A stretch of DNA of 16,071 bases from Actinomycetes bacterium (GCA_030609215.1 JAUWCR010000003.1:1-16071); one strand, 5' to 3'. Numbered from the stretch's first letter, positions 7,590 to 15,112 are shown. The notes: generated from the sequence alone by a model not told the origin. Made by a program: numbers and translations.

Positions 7590-8681
7590 TTAAATGCAAA
7601 CTGGATATTTCCCATATTTCTCGGCTGCATTCCAGAAAGCAAAAAAATTCTCTAAAGATGTGTCTATTTGAACATGATGAGTTGGAGAAATAATAAAGCC
7701 TCCTCCGGGACCCAAATTTTTAATTCTATCTTTTACTTCGTTTTCTACTTCCTTGGGAGTGCCAAAAGGTAAAGTTTCTTGAATATCAATACTTCCCCAT
7801 AAACTTAAGCTTTTCCCGTATCGTTTCTTTAAATAATATGGATTCATACATTTCGGTTGTACAGGGTTTAATACATCAAGACCAATCTCAACTAACTCAT
7901 CTATAATAGGATAAATTTTCCCATCCGAATGATAAGCAATTTTTAGATCAGGATTTATATCTTTTAATTCAGAAATTAAACGAGCCATCCTTGGTTTAAA
8001 ATATTTACGCCAGATATCAGGAGATATAAGCATTCCATTTTGACCGCCCATATCATCTCCTGTCCAGATAATATCCACTCCCATACTTACAAGTTTTTTA
8101 CCAGCATACAGATGATAATTAAATGGTATATCAAGAATCCTATTTGCAAGCTCTTCATTAGTGATAAAATCCATCATAAGCCTGTCCAAACCTCTTAATG
8201 CCCACGCGGTTTCAAATATGGTACATACAATTACACCCATAATTGCATATTCTTTTCCATATTCTTCTTTTAACTTTTTTGATGGTTTATAACGTCTCTT
8301 ATCACTTGGGTCTGGTGGAGTATAATTATCAATAGCGCAGTCTTCTTCTAATGGATGCCCTGATATTTCAGTATAGTGCCCAATACTATTTTTTGTATTA
8401 TATTCAACTATCTTAAAGTCAACACCCCATTCATCAGTATAATCACTATCCAGACTTTTATAGTATGAATTGGCAAACCCCTGGACAGTAAGTAATATAT
8501 CATTTCCTATACGCAATTCAAGCTCATGTTCTACTCCGCCATGAGGATTGAATAAGTTATCTTTCATTCCAAAATGTTTACGTAACTTACTTGCGAATTC
8601 AGGAGTAAAACTTGATACTCTAGGTACCCTATCGGACTCTTTATGGTTAATTGCCATAAGCACTCTTTCTTTTGGTGTCAT
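7590..8681 (-). CDS. UroD-like protein lacking the zinc triad
   Basis: A 363-residue protein of the uroporphyrinogen decarboxylase superfamily (the group that includes MtaA/CmuA methyltransferases). It starts with the usual MTPKERVLMAINHKESDRVP. It carries LNPVQP (271-276), LPFGTPKEVENEVK and a GGGFIISPTHH C-terminal strand. In methylcobamide methyltransferases zinc is held by a His-x-Cys...Cys triad. Here the first motif reads HSDG (His251, Asp253) and the second WGSIDIQ, so both cysteines are gone. The substrate is therefore unlikely to be a thiol handled by zinc, and haem synthesis is unlikely given the context. The adjacent paralogue lies 18 bp upstream, with AGGA before ATG 8679-8681. 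Its place in a sugar operon suggests a catabolic or sugar-derivative role, which is unproven. Confidence 0.8.
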   Translation of the reverse strand: MTPKERVLMAINHKESDRVPRVSSFTPEFASKLRKHFGMKDNLFNPHGGVEHELELRIGNDILLTVQGFANSYYKSLDSDYTDEWGVDFKIVEYNTKNSIGHYTEISGHPLEEDCAIDNYTPPDPSDKRRYKPSKKLKEEYGKEYAIMGVIVCTIFETAWALRGLDRLMMDFITNEELANRILDIPFNYHLYAGKKLVSMGVDIIWTGDDMGGQNGMLISPDIWRKYFKPRMARLISELKDINPDLKIAYHSDGKIYPIIDELVEIGLDVLNPVQPKCMNPYYLKKRYGKSLSLWGSIDIQETLPFGTPKEVENEVKDRIKNLGPGGGFIISPTHHVQIDTSLENFFAFWNAAEKYGKYPVCI

Positions 8682-8699
8682 ATTTTCCTACTTCAATAA

Positions 8700-9848
8700 T
8701 TAATATTTTCCAAATTCCATTAATGTTTCAATCATACACATAATATTTTCCGGAGGTATATCACCCTGAATATTATGAACAGCACTAAACACAAACCCTC
8801 CTCCTTCCGCAAGATCGTTTATTCTTTTCTTCACTTCTTCACGGACTTCGTTAGGTTTTCCAAAGGGAAGAACGTGCTGTGTATCACACCCGCCTCCCCA
8901 GAATACTATATCGTCACCAAATTCCCTCTTAAGATCCTGTGTATTCATATCTTTTGCTGATACTTGAACCGGGTTTAATATATCAACACCTATATCAATC
9001 AAATCATGTATAAAATTTTTCGTTGCTCCACAGCTGTGGAAAAAAATCTTTGCATCTGTTTTTGCTTTAATAGCACTTAATAATTTTTTATCCTTTGGCT
9101 TTATTAATCTTCTATATGTTTCAGGAGATATTAAAGAACCAGTTTGAGTGGCAATATCATTCCAGTAAACAAATACTTGAATATATTTTCCAACTTCATC
9201 AAGGTACCGTGTACAATTCTCCATATACAATTCTGTAATCTTTTCCATTACTATATTTGCAAACCTCTCATTTGCTACAATACTAGTAAGAAAACGTTCC
9301 ATCCCCATTATTCTTGCAGGTTGTTCAAATATCCCACCACCAAATATTGCAGTTCCCGTAATTGCATATTCTGTATTGTTATAAAGAAATTCTGCTTTCT
9401 CTTTAATCTTCAATATAGATTCACGACTATCAAGTTCTGGCCATTTATAGCTCTTGAGGTCATCCAAATCAATACTATTAATTGGAAATTCTACCCAATC
9501 AAAATAATGACCATTTTTCTTAGGCATTTGTAGTTTTGATCCCCACCTATCATAAAAGTAGTAGTACTTTTCATTACTAAATATTTCTTGATCGTCTGAA
9601 TTAACATAATTAGTTTGAGCCATGCGAACATCCGCATTGAGCTTCTTTAGTAAATTTTCATCAAGATAAGGCAGCTGCTGGACATAATCAAATATTTTTA
9701 TATCTTCAATTTTTATACCAAGAAATTTTTTTAAATTAGTGTATGCATCTTTATGTATAGAAGTAACAATTGTACCTCCTAAATCAAACGGAACTCTGTC
9801 AGGCTCTTTATGGTTTAAAGCAGTAACAAGCCGCTCCCTAGAATTCAT
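8700..9848 (-). CDS. UroD-like protein with intact zinc-type triad
   Basis: A 382-residue uroporphyrinogen decarboxylase superfamily protein, MtaA/CmuA-like. It begins MNSRERLVTALNHKEPDRVPFDLGG, has a central WNDIATQTGSLISPETYRR, then FFHSCGATKNFI (His271, Cys273), ILNPVQVSAKDM, WGGGCDTQHVLPFG (Cys321) and a GGGFVFSAVHNIQGDIPPEN end. His271, Cys273 and Cys321 match the His-x-Cys...Cys zinc triad of MtaA-type methylcobamide methyltransferases. HemE lacks this motif, so a haem role is unlikely. No corrinoid protein is nearby, so the methyl donor, if any, is unknown. The start ATG 9846-9848 has AGGG seven bases upstream. It follows the permease by 78 bp and precedes its divergent paralogue by 18 bp, pointing to a shared function in the operon. 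Confidence 0.8.
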   Translation of the reverse strand: MNSRERLVTALNHKEPDRVPFDLGGTIVTSIHKDAYTNLKKFLGIKIEDIKIFDYVQQLPYLDENLLKKLNADVRMAQTNYVNSDDQEIFSNEKYYYFYDRWGSKLQMPKKNGHYFDWVEFPINSIDLDDLKSYKWPELDSRESILKIKEKAEFLYNNTEYAITGTAIFGGGIFEQPARIMGMERFLTSIVANERFANIVMEKITELYMENCTRYLDEVGKYIQVFVYWNDIATQTGSLISPETYRRLIKPKDKKLLSAIKAKTDAKIFFHSCGATKNFIHDLIDIGVDILNPVQVSAKDMNTQDLKREFGDDIVFWGGGCDTQHVLPFGKPNEVREEVKKRINDLAEGGGFVFSAVHNIQGDIPPENIMCMIETLMEFGKY

Positions 9849-9926
9849 AAAATAACCCTACCCTCTATAATTTCTATTCATATAAATATTTGCTTCTATA
9901 ATAGTGTGGCGTAAAAGGATTTTATA

Positions 9927-10949
9927 TTATCTACTTTTTTGTGTACCTATTTTTTTTATAAAGCTAATTAGTTTTTTACCAAAACCTGTTCTCTTACTCA
10001 TTAATGCATAGATTGTAAGAGATAGGACTATGACTACACCATAAATAAATTTTGTCCAAAATCCAGAGATTCCACTTGAAACAATACCAGCTTCCAGGGA
10101 CCCCATAATGATAGAACCAACAAAAGTTCCGAAGATGGTTCCTGTTCCACCAAAAACAGAGGTTCCGCCAATAAAAACAGAAGCTAATGATTTCATAAGG
10201 TATCCTTCCCCTGTGGATGGCCAAAAGTACAGCACTTCCATAGAAGCAAGAATGCCAGCAAACGCAGCAAAAAATCCCATCTGCATAAAAGCAATAGTCC
10301 TAACTTTTTCAACATTTACACCCATCATTCTAGAACTAACTGCATCATCACCGACACAAAGCAAATGAACTCCAAATCTGTGTCGATTTAAAATTAACGC
10401 AAAAACTATGGCAATTACAACCGCCCATAATGCTTGTGCCGGAACAACATTTCCTATTCTTCCCACAAAAGCTTTGTATAAAAATGTCCCCTGTGTATCA
10501 ACCAAACTTAATCCTATACCACCACAAGCTATCATGACCAAGCCTCTCCACAGATACTGCATCCCTATTGTAACTATCAATGACGGAATCCCAATTCTAA
10601 TTATAAATATACTATTTACAAATCCAGCAAACAGCCCTGTAGCTAAGCTACAAATCAATGCAAGATAAATATTGCCGTACTGGGTAAATGTTGCTGCAAA
10701 CACCCAGGCACAAAACCCTATCACAGAAGGAAATGAAAGATCCATCTCTCCCAATATAACAATTGGCGTCAGAGCTATTGATATAATAGCTGCAAAAGGA
10801 ATAATTGACATGAAAGCATAATAAATGTTATAGCTCAAAAATGTTCTGGGGTTTCCTATAGCAAATGCAAGAAATAAAAAAATTAATACGAAAAATATAC
10901 TTATTTGTAATTTAGATTCTGTTAGTCTCAATTTAATTTTATCTAACAT
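9927..10949 (-). CDS. Sugar ABC transporter permease (RbsC-like)
   Basis: An integral membrane permease of 340 residues, of the branched-chain amino acid/ribose type (BPD_transp_2). It is hydrophobic throughout, with about eight to ten transmembrane segments. The first is ISIFFVLIFLFLAFAIG (17-32). The family motif appears as LGEMDLSFPSVIGF (66-79), equivalent to the GIDLSVGS loop of RbsC. A Gly-rich cytoplasmic segment (FIGGTSVFGGTGTIFGTFVG) corresponds to the ATPase-contacting loop. The start ATG 10947-10949 has AAAGGA close upstream. It forms the channel for the importer with the ATPase and binding protein upstream; a single permease gene implies a homodimer. Substrate is inferred from the operon as arabinose and/or galactose. 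Confidence 0.9.
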   Translation of the reverse strand: MLDKIKLRLTESKLQISIFFVLIFLFLAFAIGNPRTFLSYNIYYAFMSIIPFAAIISIALTPIVILGEMDLSFPSVIGFCAWVFAATFTQYGNIYLALICSLATGLFAGFVNSIFIIRIGIPSLIVTIGMQYLWRGLVMIACGGIGLSLVDTQGTFLYKAFVGRIGNVVPAQALWAVVIAIVFALILNRHRFGVHLLCVGDDAVSSRMMGVNVEKVRTIAFMQMGFFAAFAGILASMEVLYFWPSTGEGYLMKSLASVFIGGTSVFGGTGTIFGTFVGSIIMGSLEAGIVSSGISGFWTKFIYGVVIVLSLTIYALMSKRTGFGKKLISFIKKIGTQKSR

Positions 10950-11139
10950 CTATTCCTTTCATAATCCAATGATATATTTCATTACTCCCTATCTTTTATT
11001 ATCATTGTCTTTTTTTATTACCCCTCTTTTTTGATATATTCTATTAACAAGAGAGGTTTGCAGTTTGCTCTTTGAAAATAAAGAGGTCATGAAAAAATTT
11101 TTCATAATGAAATTTAAGAATTAAAGCACAATAATAAAT
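10950..11139. other. AT-rich gap inside the transporter operon
   Basis: About 190 bp separates the ATPase and permease genes, unusually long for a transporter set whose other genes are tightly packed. It contains no reading frame that I can support. A short A/T palindrome (ATGAAAAA centred on 11097) and a CCTCTTT/AAAGAGG pair (11023-11029, 11080-11086) are the only structures seen. It may hold an attenuator or a weak internal promoter, but neither is shown. Confidence 0.3.
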
Positions 11140-11955
11140 TTATGCATTTGCATATGCTTTAATTAACCTCCCATGCTTTGCTATATATTCCAAATTTTCA
11201 ATAAGTTTATCCATTGTTATATCCTTTTTCCAAATTGTACCTACTACCTTCCCGCGATCTAAGATTACAAACTTATCAGCCACAGCATAAACATGGTAAA
11301 TACTATGTGTAATAAAAATACAAGCCTTTCCTTGTTTTTTTATTTCCTTGCAAAAATTTAAAACTTTATTAGTTTCTGAAAGTGAAAGATTATTTGTTGG
11401 CTCATCTAAAATAATTAATTCTGCGTCAAAATAAAGCGCCCTTGCTATCGCTATCCCTTGTTTCTCCCCTCCGGATAGACCACTCACACCCAAATTAGCT
11501 GCCAGCCCTTTTTGAGTAAAACCAATCATCTCTTTTAGCATTTTATCAGCATCGTTTTTAGACTCAGCAACTCTAAGAAAGCCGGTACGCCCATATACTT
11601 TTTCCCTGCCTAAAAATAGATTTCGCCATATATTTTGTTTTTCAGCCAATGCTCTATCTTGATAAACAGTTTCAATTCCAATATTTCGTGTTTTTTCAAC
11701 ATTATTGTTTTTTAACTCTCCACCTTTCCAAAATATCTTTCCCGTATCCTGTTTTGCAACACCTGTCAATATCTTTATAAGTGTAGACTTTCCAGCCCCA
11801 TTATCACCTATCAGCCCCACTATTTCATTATTTCCAACTTCAAAATCAACTCCAGATAACGCAGTAACTCCCCCAAAAGATTTATGGATATTTTCCATTT
11901 TTACTAAAAGTTGAGTTACTTCTGAAGTTGGGGAAATTACTGCGTCGTTTTTCAT
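11140..11955 (-). CDS. Sugar ABC transporter ATP-binding protein (single domain)
   Basis: An ABC ATPase of 271 residues with one nucleotide-binding domain. Motifs in order: Walker A GDNGAGKST (50-58), Q-loop VYQDRAL (97-103), signature LSGGEKQ (160-166), Walker B LIILDEPTNN (180-189) and switch His217 (FITHSIY). It powers the importer in the cytoplasm. Most ribose/galactose importers (RbsA, MglA) have two fused domains of about 500 residues; this one has a single domain, as in FrcA-type systems, so it must act as a homodimer. A short extension of about 20 residues precedes the domain. The start ATG 11953-11955 is only 3 bp after the stop of the binding-protein gene, so translation is probably coupled. 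Confidence 0.92.
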   Translation of the reverse strand: MKNDAVISPTSEVTQLLVKMENIHKSFGGVTALSGVDFEVGNNEIVGLIGDNGAGKSTLIKILTGVAKQDTGKIFWKGGELKNNNVEKTRNIGIETVYQDRALAEKQNIWRNLFLGREKVYGRTGFLRVAESKNDADKMLKEMIGFTQKGLAANLGVSGLSGGEKQGIAIARALYFDAELIILDEPTNNLSLSETNKVLNFCKEIKKQGKACIFITHSIYHVYAVADKFVILDRGKVVGTIWKKDITMDKLIENLEYIAKHGRLIKAYANA

Positions 11956-11958
11956 ATT

Positions 11959-12993
11959 TTACCTAATCCCTTCTTTAGCTAAACCTTCTAATGCCTCAAC
12001 GTTACCTTCATCTACAAACCCACTGCCTGTATCAATATGAAGACCTGAGAATAAGTATTTCTTTGTTAAGCAAACCTGAAGAATTGGTAGATATCCCTGC
12101 AAGTATGGCTGCTGATCTAATACTAATCCCAGATACCCAGATTTGATGGCATCAACAGAAGCTGCCGAAAGATCAAATCCTGCAAACTTTACATCACCTG
12201 GTTCTAAGTTTGATGCTTTAGCATATGTACCTGCTGTTGAGGTAAGTCCGCCATGATCTGTTATTATTAACTTAACATCTAGATTTGATGCTATATAACC
12301 TGCTATTACTGGCGTACCCAAGCTTGCATCAGCATTAATTTCATCTGTAATTTCTAAATAATCTACAATTAACCCTGCTTCTTCCAAACCATCTATACAA
12401 CCTTTTGACCTTAAACCACGTGTTTCTTGAGATAATAGCCCCCAAACCATTGCTCTGTCTCCGGCTTTTAAGTCCCACTTTATAATTGATTGCTTTGCCA
12501 ATGCCAAACCAGAGGTGTACAGTCCTTGTCCAGCATACCCAAATCCATTTGCAACATACCTTGTTTCAATATTTGGAAGATCTGTATTTTGACTGGTTAC
12601 TATAATACCCTTTGCTACTGCTTCATCCACCAGTGGAGAAAATGCGTCTTCACCTGGGTGTCCCATTATACATATACCATCAGGCGCAGCTGCAATAGCT
12701 TCTTTAAACTGCGAAATCATTTTTTCAGGATTCCAGTCTGACCATATATAAGTTACATCTGGCCCCAAATCATTTTGAGCAGCTACGGCTCCTTTGTATA
12801 CCACACTGGCAAACGGACATCCCTCTGGGCCTCCCGGGAAGAACCAGATACTAATTCCTGAAAAATGTTTTCCCACTTCTACAGCTTCTTCTGTCTCTAC
12901 AGCTTCTGGACTTGTTTTACAACCTGATGCGACAACAGCTAAAGTAAGTACAATCACTATCCCAAGAATTAAACCTACTTTTAACTTACTCAT
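11959..12993 (-). CDS. Sugar ABC transporter substrate-binding lipoprotein
   Basis: A periplasmic-binding-protein-type (Peripla_BP_4) receptor of 344 residues. It has a lipoprotein signal: a short basic start, a hydrophobic stretch (VGLILGIVIVLTLAVVA) and a lipobox ASGC with the acylated cysteine at residue 25, then an acidic linker. The ligand domain includes FPGGPEGCPFASVVYKGAVA, DGICIMGHPGEDAF and IIVTSQNTDLP, followed by LIITDHGGLTSTAG and FAGFDLS, typical of sugar-binding proteins such as RbsB. It captures the sugar outside the membrane for the permease and ATPase encoded next. Two ATG codons are in tandem. The strong AAGGAGGG ends two bases before the first and five before the second, so the second (12991-12993) is preferred. 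It is the first gene after the operon promoter. Confidence 0.9.
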   Translation of the reverse strand: MSKLKVGLILGIVIVLTLAVVASGCKTSPEAVETEEAVEVGKHFSGISIWFFPGGPEGCPFASVVYKGAVAAQNDLGPDVTYIWSDWNPEKMISQFKEAIAAAPDGICIMGHPGEDAFSPLVDEAVAKGIIVTSQNTDLPNIETRYVANGFGYAGQGLYTSGLALAKQSIIKWDLKAGDRAMVWGLLSQETRGLRSKGCIDGLEEAGLIVDYLEITDEINADASLGTPVIAGYIASNLDVKLIITDHGGLTSTAGTYAKASNLEPGDVKFAGFDLSAASVDAIKSGYLGLVLDQQPYLQGYLPILQVCLTKKYLFSGLHIDTGSGFVDEGNVEALEGLAKEGIR

Positions 12994-13274
12994 CATACCC
13001 TCCTTTTTTAAATTAGATTTACAAATAACACCTTAGATTTTCCTTAAAAATACTCTTTCCAGGGAAATCTTTCATTCTCTATTCTCTCATAAAGCTACCC
13101 CCTTTCCATACAGCACTTTTTATCTTATTATTAATTATCTTTATTTAATTATCTGAACTATTTAATAATGTAATAGGTATTTTGCTAATTTGTATTTTGG
13201 AAAATTTATTTACACATTTATTTAGTTTAATACAATATAATATAAAAAAGCGCTTACGCAACTGCTTACTTACA
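12994..13274 (-). other. Long untranslated leader with short ORFs upstream of the binding-protein gene
   Basis: The predicted transcript begins near 13274, giving a leader of about 280 nt, mostly A/T. It contains one unexpectedly strong Shine-Dalgarno, GGGGG at 13098-13102. Seven bases later comes ATG AGA GAA TAG (13079-13090), a three-codon ORF. Four bases beyond its stop another ATG (13073-13075) opens an 18-codon ORF ending at TAA 13019-13021 (MKDFPGKSIFKENLRCYL). No known riboswitch or clear terminator is recognised. Translation of these short ORFs is a possibility, not shown. Confidence 0.3.
13248..13261 (-). promoter_or_regulatory. LacI-type operator of the sugar operon
   Basis: AAGCGCTTACGCAA on the plus strand, with the palindromic core AAGCGCTT. 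The same 14 bp occurs in opposite orientation at 14363-14376 in front of the repressor gene. It lies about 13-26 bases past the predicted transcription start, the usual place for a repressor that blocks RNA polymerase. A further half-site-like GCTTAC follows at 13264-13269. Confidence 0.7.
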
Positions 13275-13280
13275 AATATA

Positions 13281-13309
13281 ATCTTAAAGAAACTATTTAT
13301 CTTTGTCAA
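13281..13309 (-). promoter_or_regulatory. Sigma70-type promoter of the sugar operon
   Basis: On the minus strand: a perfect -35 TTGACA (13304-13309), exactly 17 bp of spacer, then -10 TAAGAT (13281-13286; four of six consensus bases). It lies between the lacI stop codon and the operator, so transcription would start near 13274 and read into the binding-protein gene. Start-site mapping would confirm it. Confidence 0.7.
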
Positions 13310-13320
13310 TTTTTTTTAAA

Positions 13321-14325
13321 TTATTTTTTAGCCTCCGAGGTACTTTCTCTAACAATAAGCTTTGTCTTAAGGATTTCTGTTTGTCTTGGTAAATCCTTTT
13401 CTTTAATCCTCTTTAACAGAAACTCCATTGCAGTTTTGCCAATCTTGTACCTTTCCAACTCTATAGTCGTTAACATTGGTGAAACTATCTTGGTCAACGC
13501 TATATTATCCAGACCTATAACTGATACATCTTCAGGAACTTTAATACCAGCCAGCCTAAGTCCTTTCATAGCACCGATAGCCGTGAGGTCGTTTGAGCAA
13601 ATTATCGCTGTCGGTAATTCTTTTTCTTTTAAAATTTTTCTAACAGCCTTTAAGCCGCCATCCATTTTGTGATTTCCCTCTATAACTTTATATTCTAGGC
13701 CAAGCCTGTTAAATTTTTCTATTGCTTCTATAAAATTATCTATTCTTATTTTTGCTGTTTTTAAAGCCCCGGGACCACTTACAAAATATATCTTTTTATG
13801 CTCAAGTGAGACAAGGTGCTTTACAGCCTCTTTCATTCCTACTTTATAATCAACACATATATTATCTATCTTTACATTTCTTCTACCCCAATTCACAATC
13901 ACGATTGGTACTTTTGAGTTAACCAGTTCCCCCATTAACAAGCTATCTGCCTGACTTGAAGTAATAATTATTCCATCTACTTTTTTTCTTATCAAAGCCC
14001 CTATAGATTTTAGACCTTTTTCAATGTCATAATCCGTATTACATAAAAAAATATTATAATCATTTTTTACAGCTAATTCTTCTACGCCCTGCACAAGCTC
14101 AGGATAAAATGGGTTCCTAATATCTGAGATAACCAGTCCAATAGTATGTGTTTTTCCAGTAGCAAGCCCGCGAGCTAGTAGATTGGGCTGGTAGTTAAGT
14201 TTTTTCATAGCATCTTTTACTCTCTTCTTCGTTTCAGGCAAAACAAATCTAGTTTCATTAATCACATGAGAAACAGTCGTAGAGGATACTTTCGACAGCT
14301 TTGCTATATCATTGTAGTTAACCAT
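13321..14325 (-). CDS. LacI-family transcriptional repressor
   Basis: A 334-residue regulator with the standard LacI/GalR layout. An N-terminal helix-turn-helix (residues about 4-23: YNDIAKLSKVSSTTVSHVIN) is followed by the hinge helix LNYQPNLLARGLATGKT (43-59). The rest is a periplasmic-binding-protein-like effector domain (TIGLVISDIRNPFYPELVQG, IICSNDLTAIGAMKGLRLAG, VIGLDNIALTKIVSPMLTTI). It most likely represses the adjacent operon until a sugar or sugar phosphate binds. The start ATG 14323-14325 has AGGA six bases upstream. Matching operators lie before this gene and before the binding-protein gene, so autoregulation is likely. No terminator separates it clearly from the operon promoter. 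The effector (arabinose, galactose or a derivative) cannot be read from the sequence. Confidence 0.92.
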   Translation of the reverse strand: MVNYNDIAKLSKVSSTTVSHVINETRFVLPETKKRVKDAMKKLNYQPNLLARGLATGKTHTIGLVISDIRNPFYPELVQGVEELAVKNDYNIFLCNTDYDIEKGLKSIGALIRKKVDGIIITSSQADSLLMGELVNSKVPIVIVNWGRRNVKIDNICVDYKVGMKEAVKHLVSLEHKKIYFVSGPGALKTAKIRIDNFIEAIEKFNRLGLEYKVIEGNHKMDGGLKAVRKILKEKELPTAIICSNDLTAIGAMKGLRLAGIKVPEDVSVIGLDNIALTKIVSPMLTTIELERYKIGKTAMEFLLKRIKEKDLPRQTEILKTKLIVRESTSEAKK

Positions 14326-14360
14326 TATTTATCCTATTTTCAATAAATTTTAATATAAGT

Positions 14361-14378
14361 GCTTGCGTAAGCGCTTAC
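14361..14378 (-). promoter_or_regulatory. LacI-type operator in front of lacI
   Basis: GCTTGCGTAAGCGCTTAC contains the perfect 12-bp palindrome GTAAGCGCTTAC (14367-14378), with an overlapping GCTT-GCGT-AAGC inverted pair (14361-14372). It overlaps the predicted transcription start of lacI and shares 14 identical bases with the operon site at 13248-13261, which supports autorepression. Confidence 0.75.
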
Positions 14379-14381
14379 TAT

Positions 14382-14410
14382 ATACTACAAATTTTTTCTT
14401 TATAAGTCAA
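14382..14410 (-). promoter_or_regulatory. Sigma70-type promoter of the lacI gene
   Basis: On the minus strand: -35 TTGACT (14405-14410), a 17-bp spacer and -10 TAGTAT (14382-14387). The operator begins immediately downstream. The spacing and arrangement parallel the operon promoter. Confidence 0.55.
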
Positions 14411-14538
14411 ATTTTTTTCATAATTTTTTTTTGTTATTCAGTAATATTGTCACCTATGAATACACCTAATACTGAAACTATACGTTTAGGGTTAATAACA
14501 CCACTAAAAGACCTGAGGCAAATTTTTAGTGTTTATGG

Positions 14539-14567
14539 TTGCAATAAGTTTTATTTTATGTTATATT
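14539..14567 (+). promoter_or_regulatory. Promoter of the toxin-antitoxin pair
   Basis: TTGCAA (14539-14544), a 17-bp spacer and TATATT (14562-14567), about 37 bp before the antitoxin ATG. Just upstream, CACTAAAA (14502-14509) and TTTTAGTG (14524-14531) form an inverted repeat that could be an operator for antitoxin autoregulation; this is inferred from how such modules are usually controlled. Confidence 0.5.
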
Positions 14568-14603
14568 GCTTCATAATAAAATATTAAGGAGATATTATAA
14601 ATT

Positions 14604-14831
14604 ATGAGTACAGCAATAAAAATATCAAGTGAGATTGCAAATGATGCAAGGATAACAGCAAAAGTCACACGCCGTTCCATGGCAGGACAAGTTGAATACT
14701 GGGCTTATATCGGTAAGATTGCAGAGGATAATCCAGACTTATCTTTTTCAGTAATCTATGATATTTTGCTTGGGAGGGAACAATTAAAAGGAGGACTTGG
14801 AACTCCTTATCTTTTTGGGGAAGGTGATTAG
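14604..14831 (+). CDS. ParD-like antitoxin
   Basis: A 75-residue protein starting MSTAIKISSEIANDARITAK, then RRSMAGQVEYWAYIGKIAEDNPDLSF. This is typical of the ParD-like type II antitoxin family (ribbon-helix-helix DNA-binding start, then a toxin-binding helical tail). It should neutralise the RelE/ParE-type toxin encoded just downstream and repress its own promoter. AAGGAG lies at 14586-14591, 12 bases before ATG 14604, slightly far but usable. The gene runs divergently from lacI, with about 280 bp between the two starts. Its end (GEGD) contains the GGAAGGTG that probably serves as ribosome site for the toxin. Confidence 0.8.
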   Translation: MSTAIKISSEIANDARITAKVTRRSMAGQVEYWAYIGKIAEDNPDLSFSVIYDILLGREQLKGGLGTPYLFGEGD

Positions 14832-14833
14832 AT

Positions 14834-15112
14834 ATTAAAATAGTCCAATCACCACTTTTTAGAAAACAGAAGAAAAAATTATATAAAAAACAGATAAAGA
14901 TACTTGATGAAGAGATTAGGAAAATAGTAAAAAACCCGGAAATTGGGCAGACAAAAAGAGGTGCTCTAAAAGGTGTTCAAGTACACAAATTCTATATTGA
15001 AAAACACCTTTTCTTACTGGCTTATCAATTAGAAGAAGACGTTTTAAATCTAATAATGGTTGGCAGTCATGAAAACTATTACAGGAACTTAAATAAATAT
15101 TATAATGAATAA
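14834..15112 (+). CDS. RelE/ParE-type toxin with a non-standard start (ATT) or start-lost pseudogene
   Basis: The frame ending at TAA 15110-15112 reads 92 codons: IKIVQSPLFRKQKKKLYKKQ, then ILDEEIRKIVKNPEIGQTKR, GALKGVQVHKF, LFLLAYQLEED and LIMVGSHENYYRNL. The basic N-terminal helices, LKG turn and GSHENYY end are typical of RelE/ParE-superfamily toxins paired with ParD-like antitoxins. Between the upstream in-frame stop (TGA 14825-14827) and the body of the protein there is no ATG, GTG or TTG; the first ATG comes only 17 codons from the end. ATT 14834-14836 sits where the family's initiator Met is expected and has GGAAGGTG seven bases upstream. Either ATT is used at low efficiency or a start mutation has silenced the toxin. 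No internal stop or frameshift is seen. Confidence 0.7.
   Translation: MKIVQSPLFRKQKKKLYKKQIKILDEEIRKIVKNPEIGQTKRGALKGVQVHKFYIEKHLFLLAYQLEEDVLNLIMVGSHENYYRNLNKYYNE

Noticed and set aside
7590..9848. Reading the UroD-like genes as hemE
   Set aside because: They are surrounded by sugar genes, one has the MtaA-type HSC...C zinc motif that HemE lacks, and no haem genes are near.
9994..10224. Second minus-strand frame inside the permease gene
   Set aside because: It overlaps the C-terminal helices of the permease in another frame and its product is Trp/Cys-rich without recognisable motifs.
11089..11105. Palindrome ATGAAAAA/TTTTTCAT as a terminator within the transporter operon
   Set aside because: The stem is almost entirely A/T and has no T tract on the minus strand; such palindromes are expected in DNA this AT-rich.
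14363..14587. Plus-strand 74-residue frame upstream of the antitoxin
   Set aside because: It covers the lacI operator and promoter and most of the toxin-antitoxin promoter, has no ribosome site, and its product is Phe/Ile-rich as expected for A/T runs.
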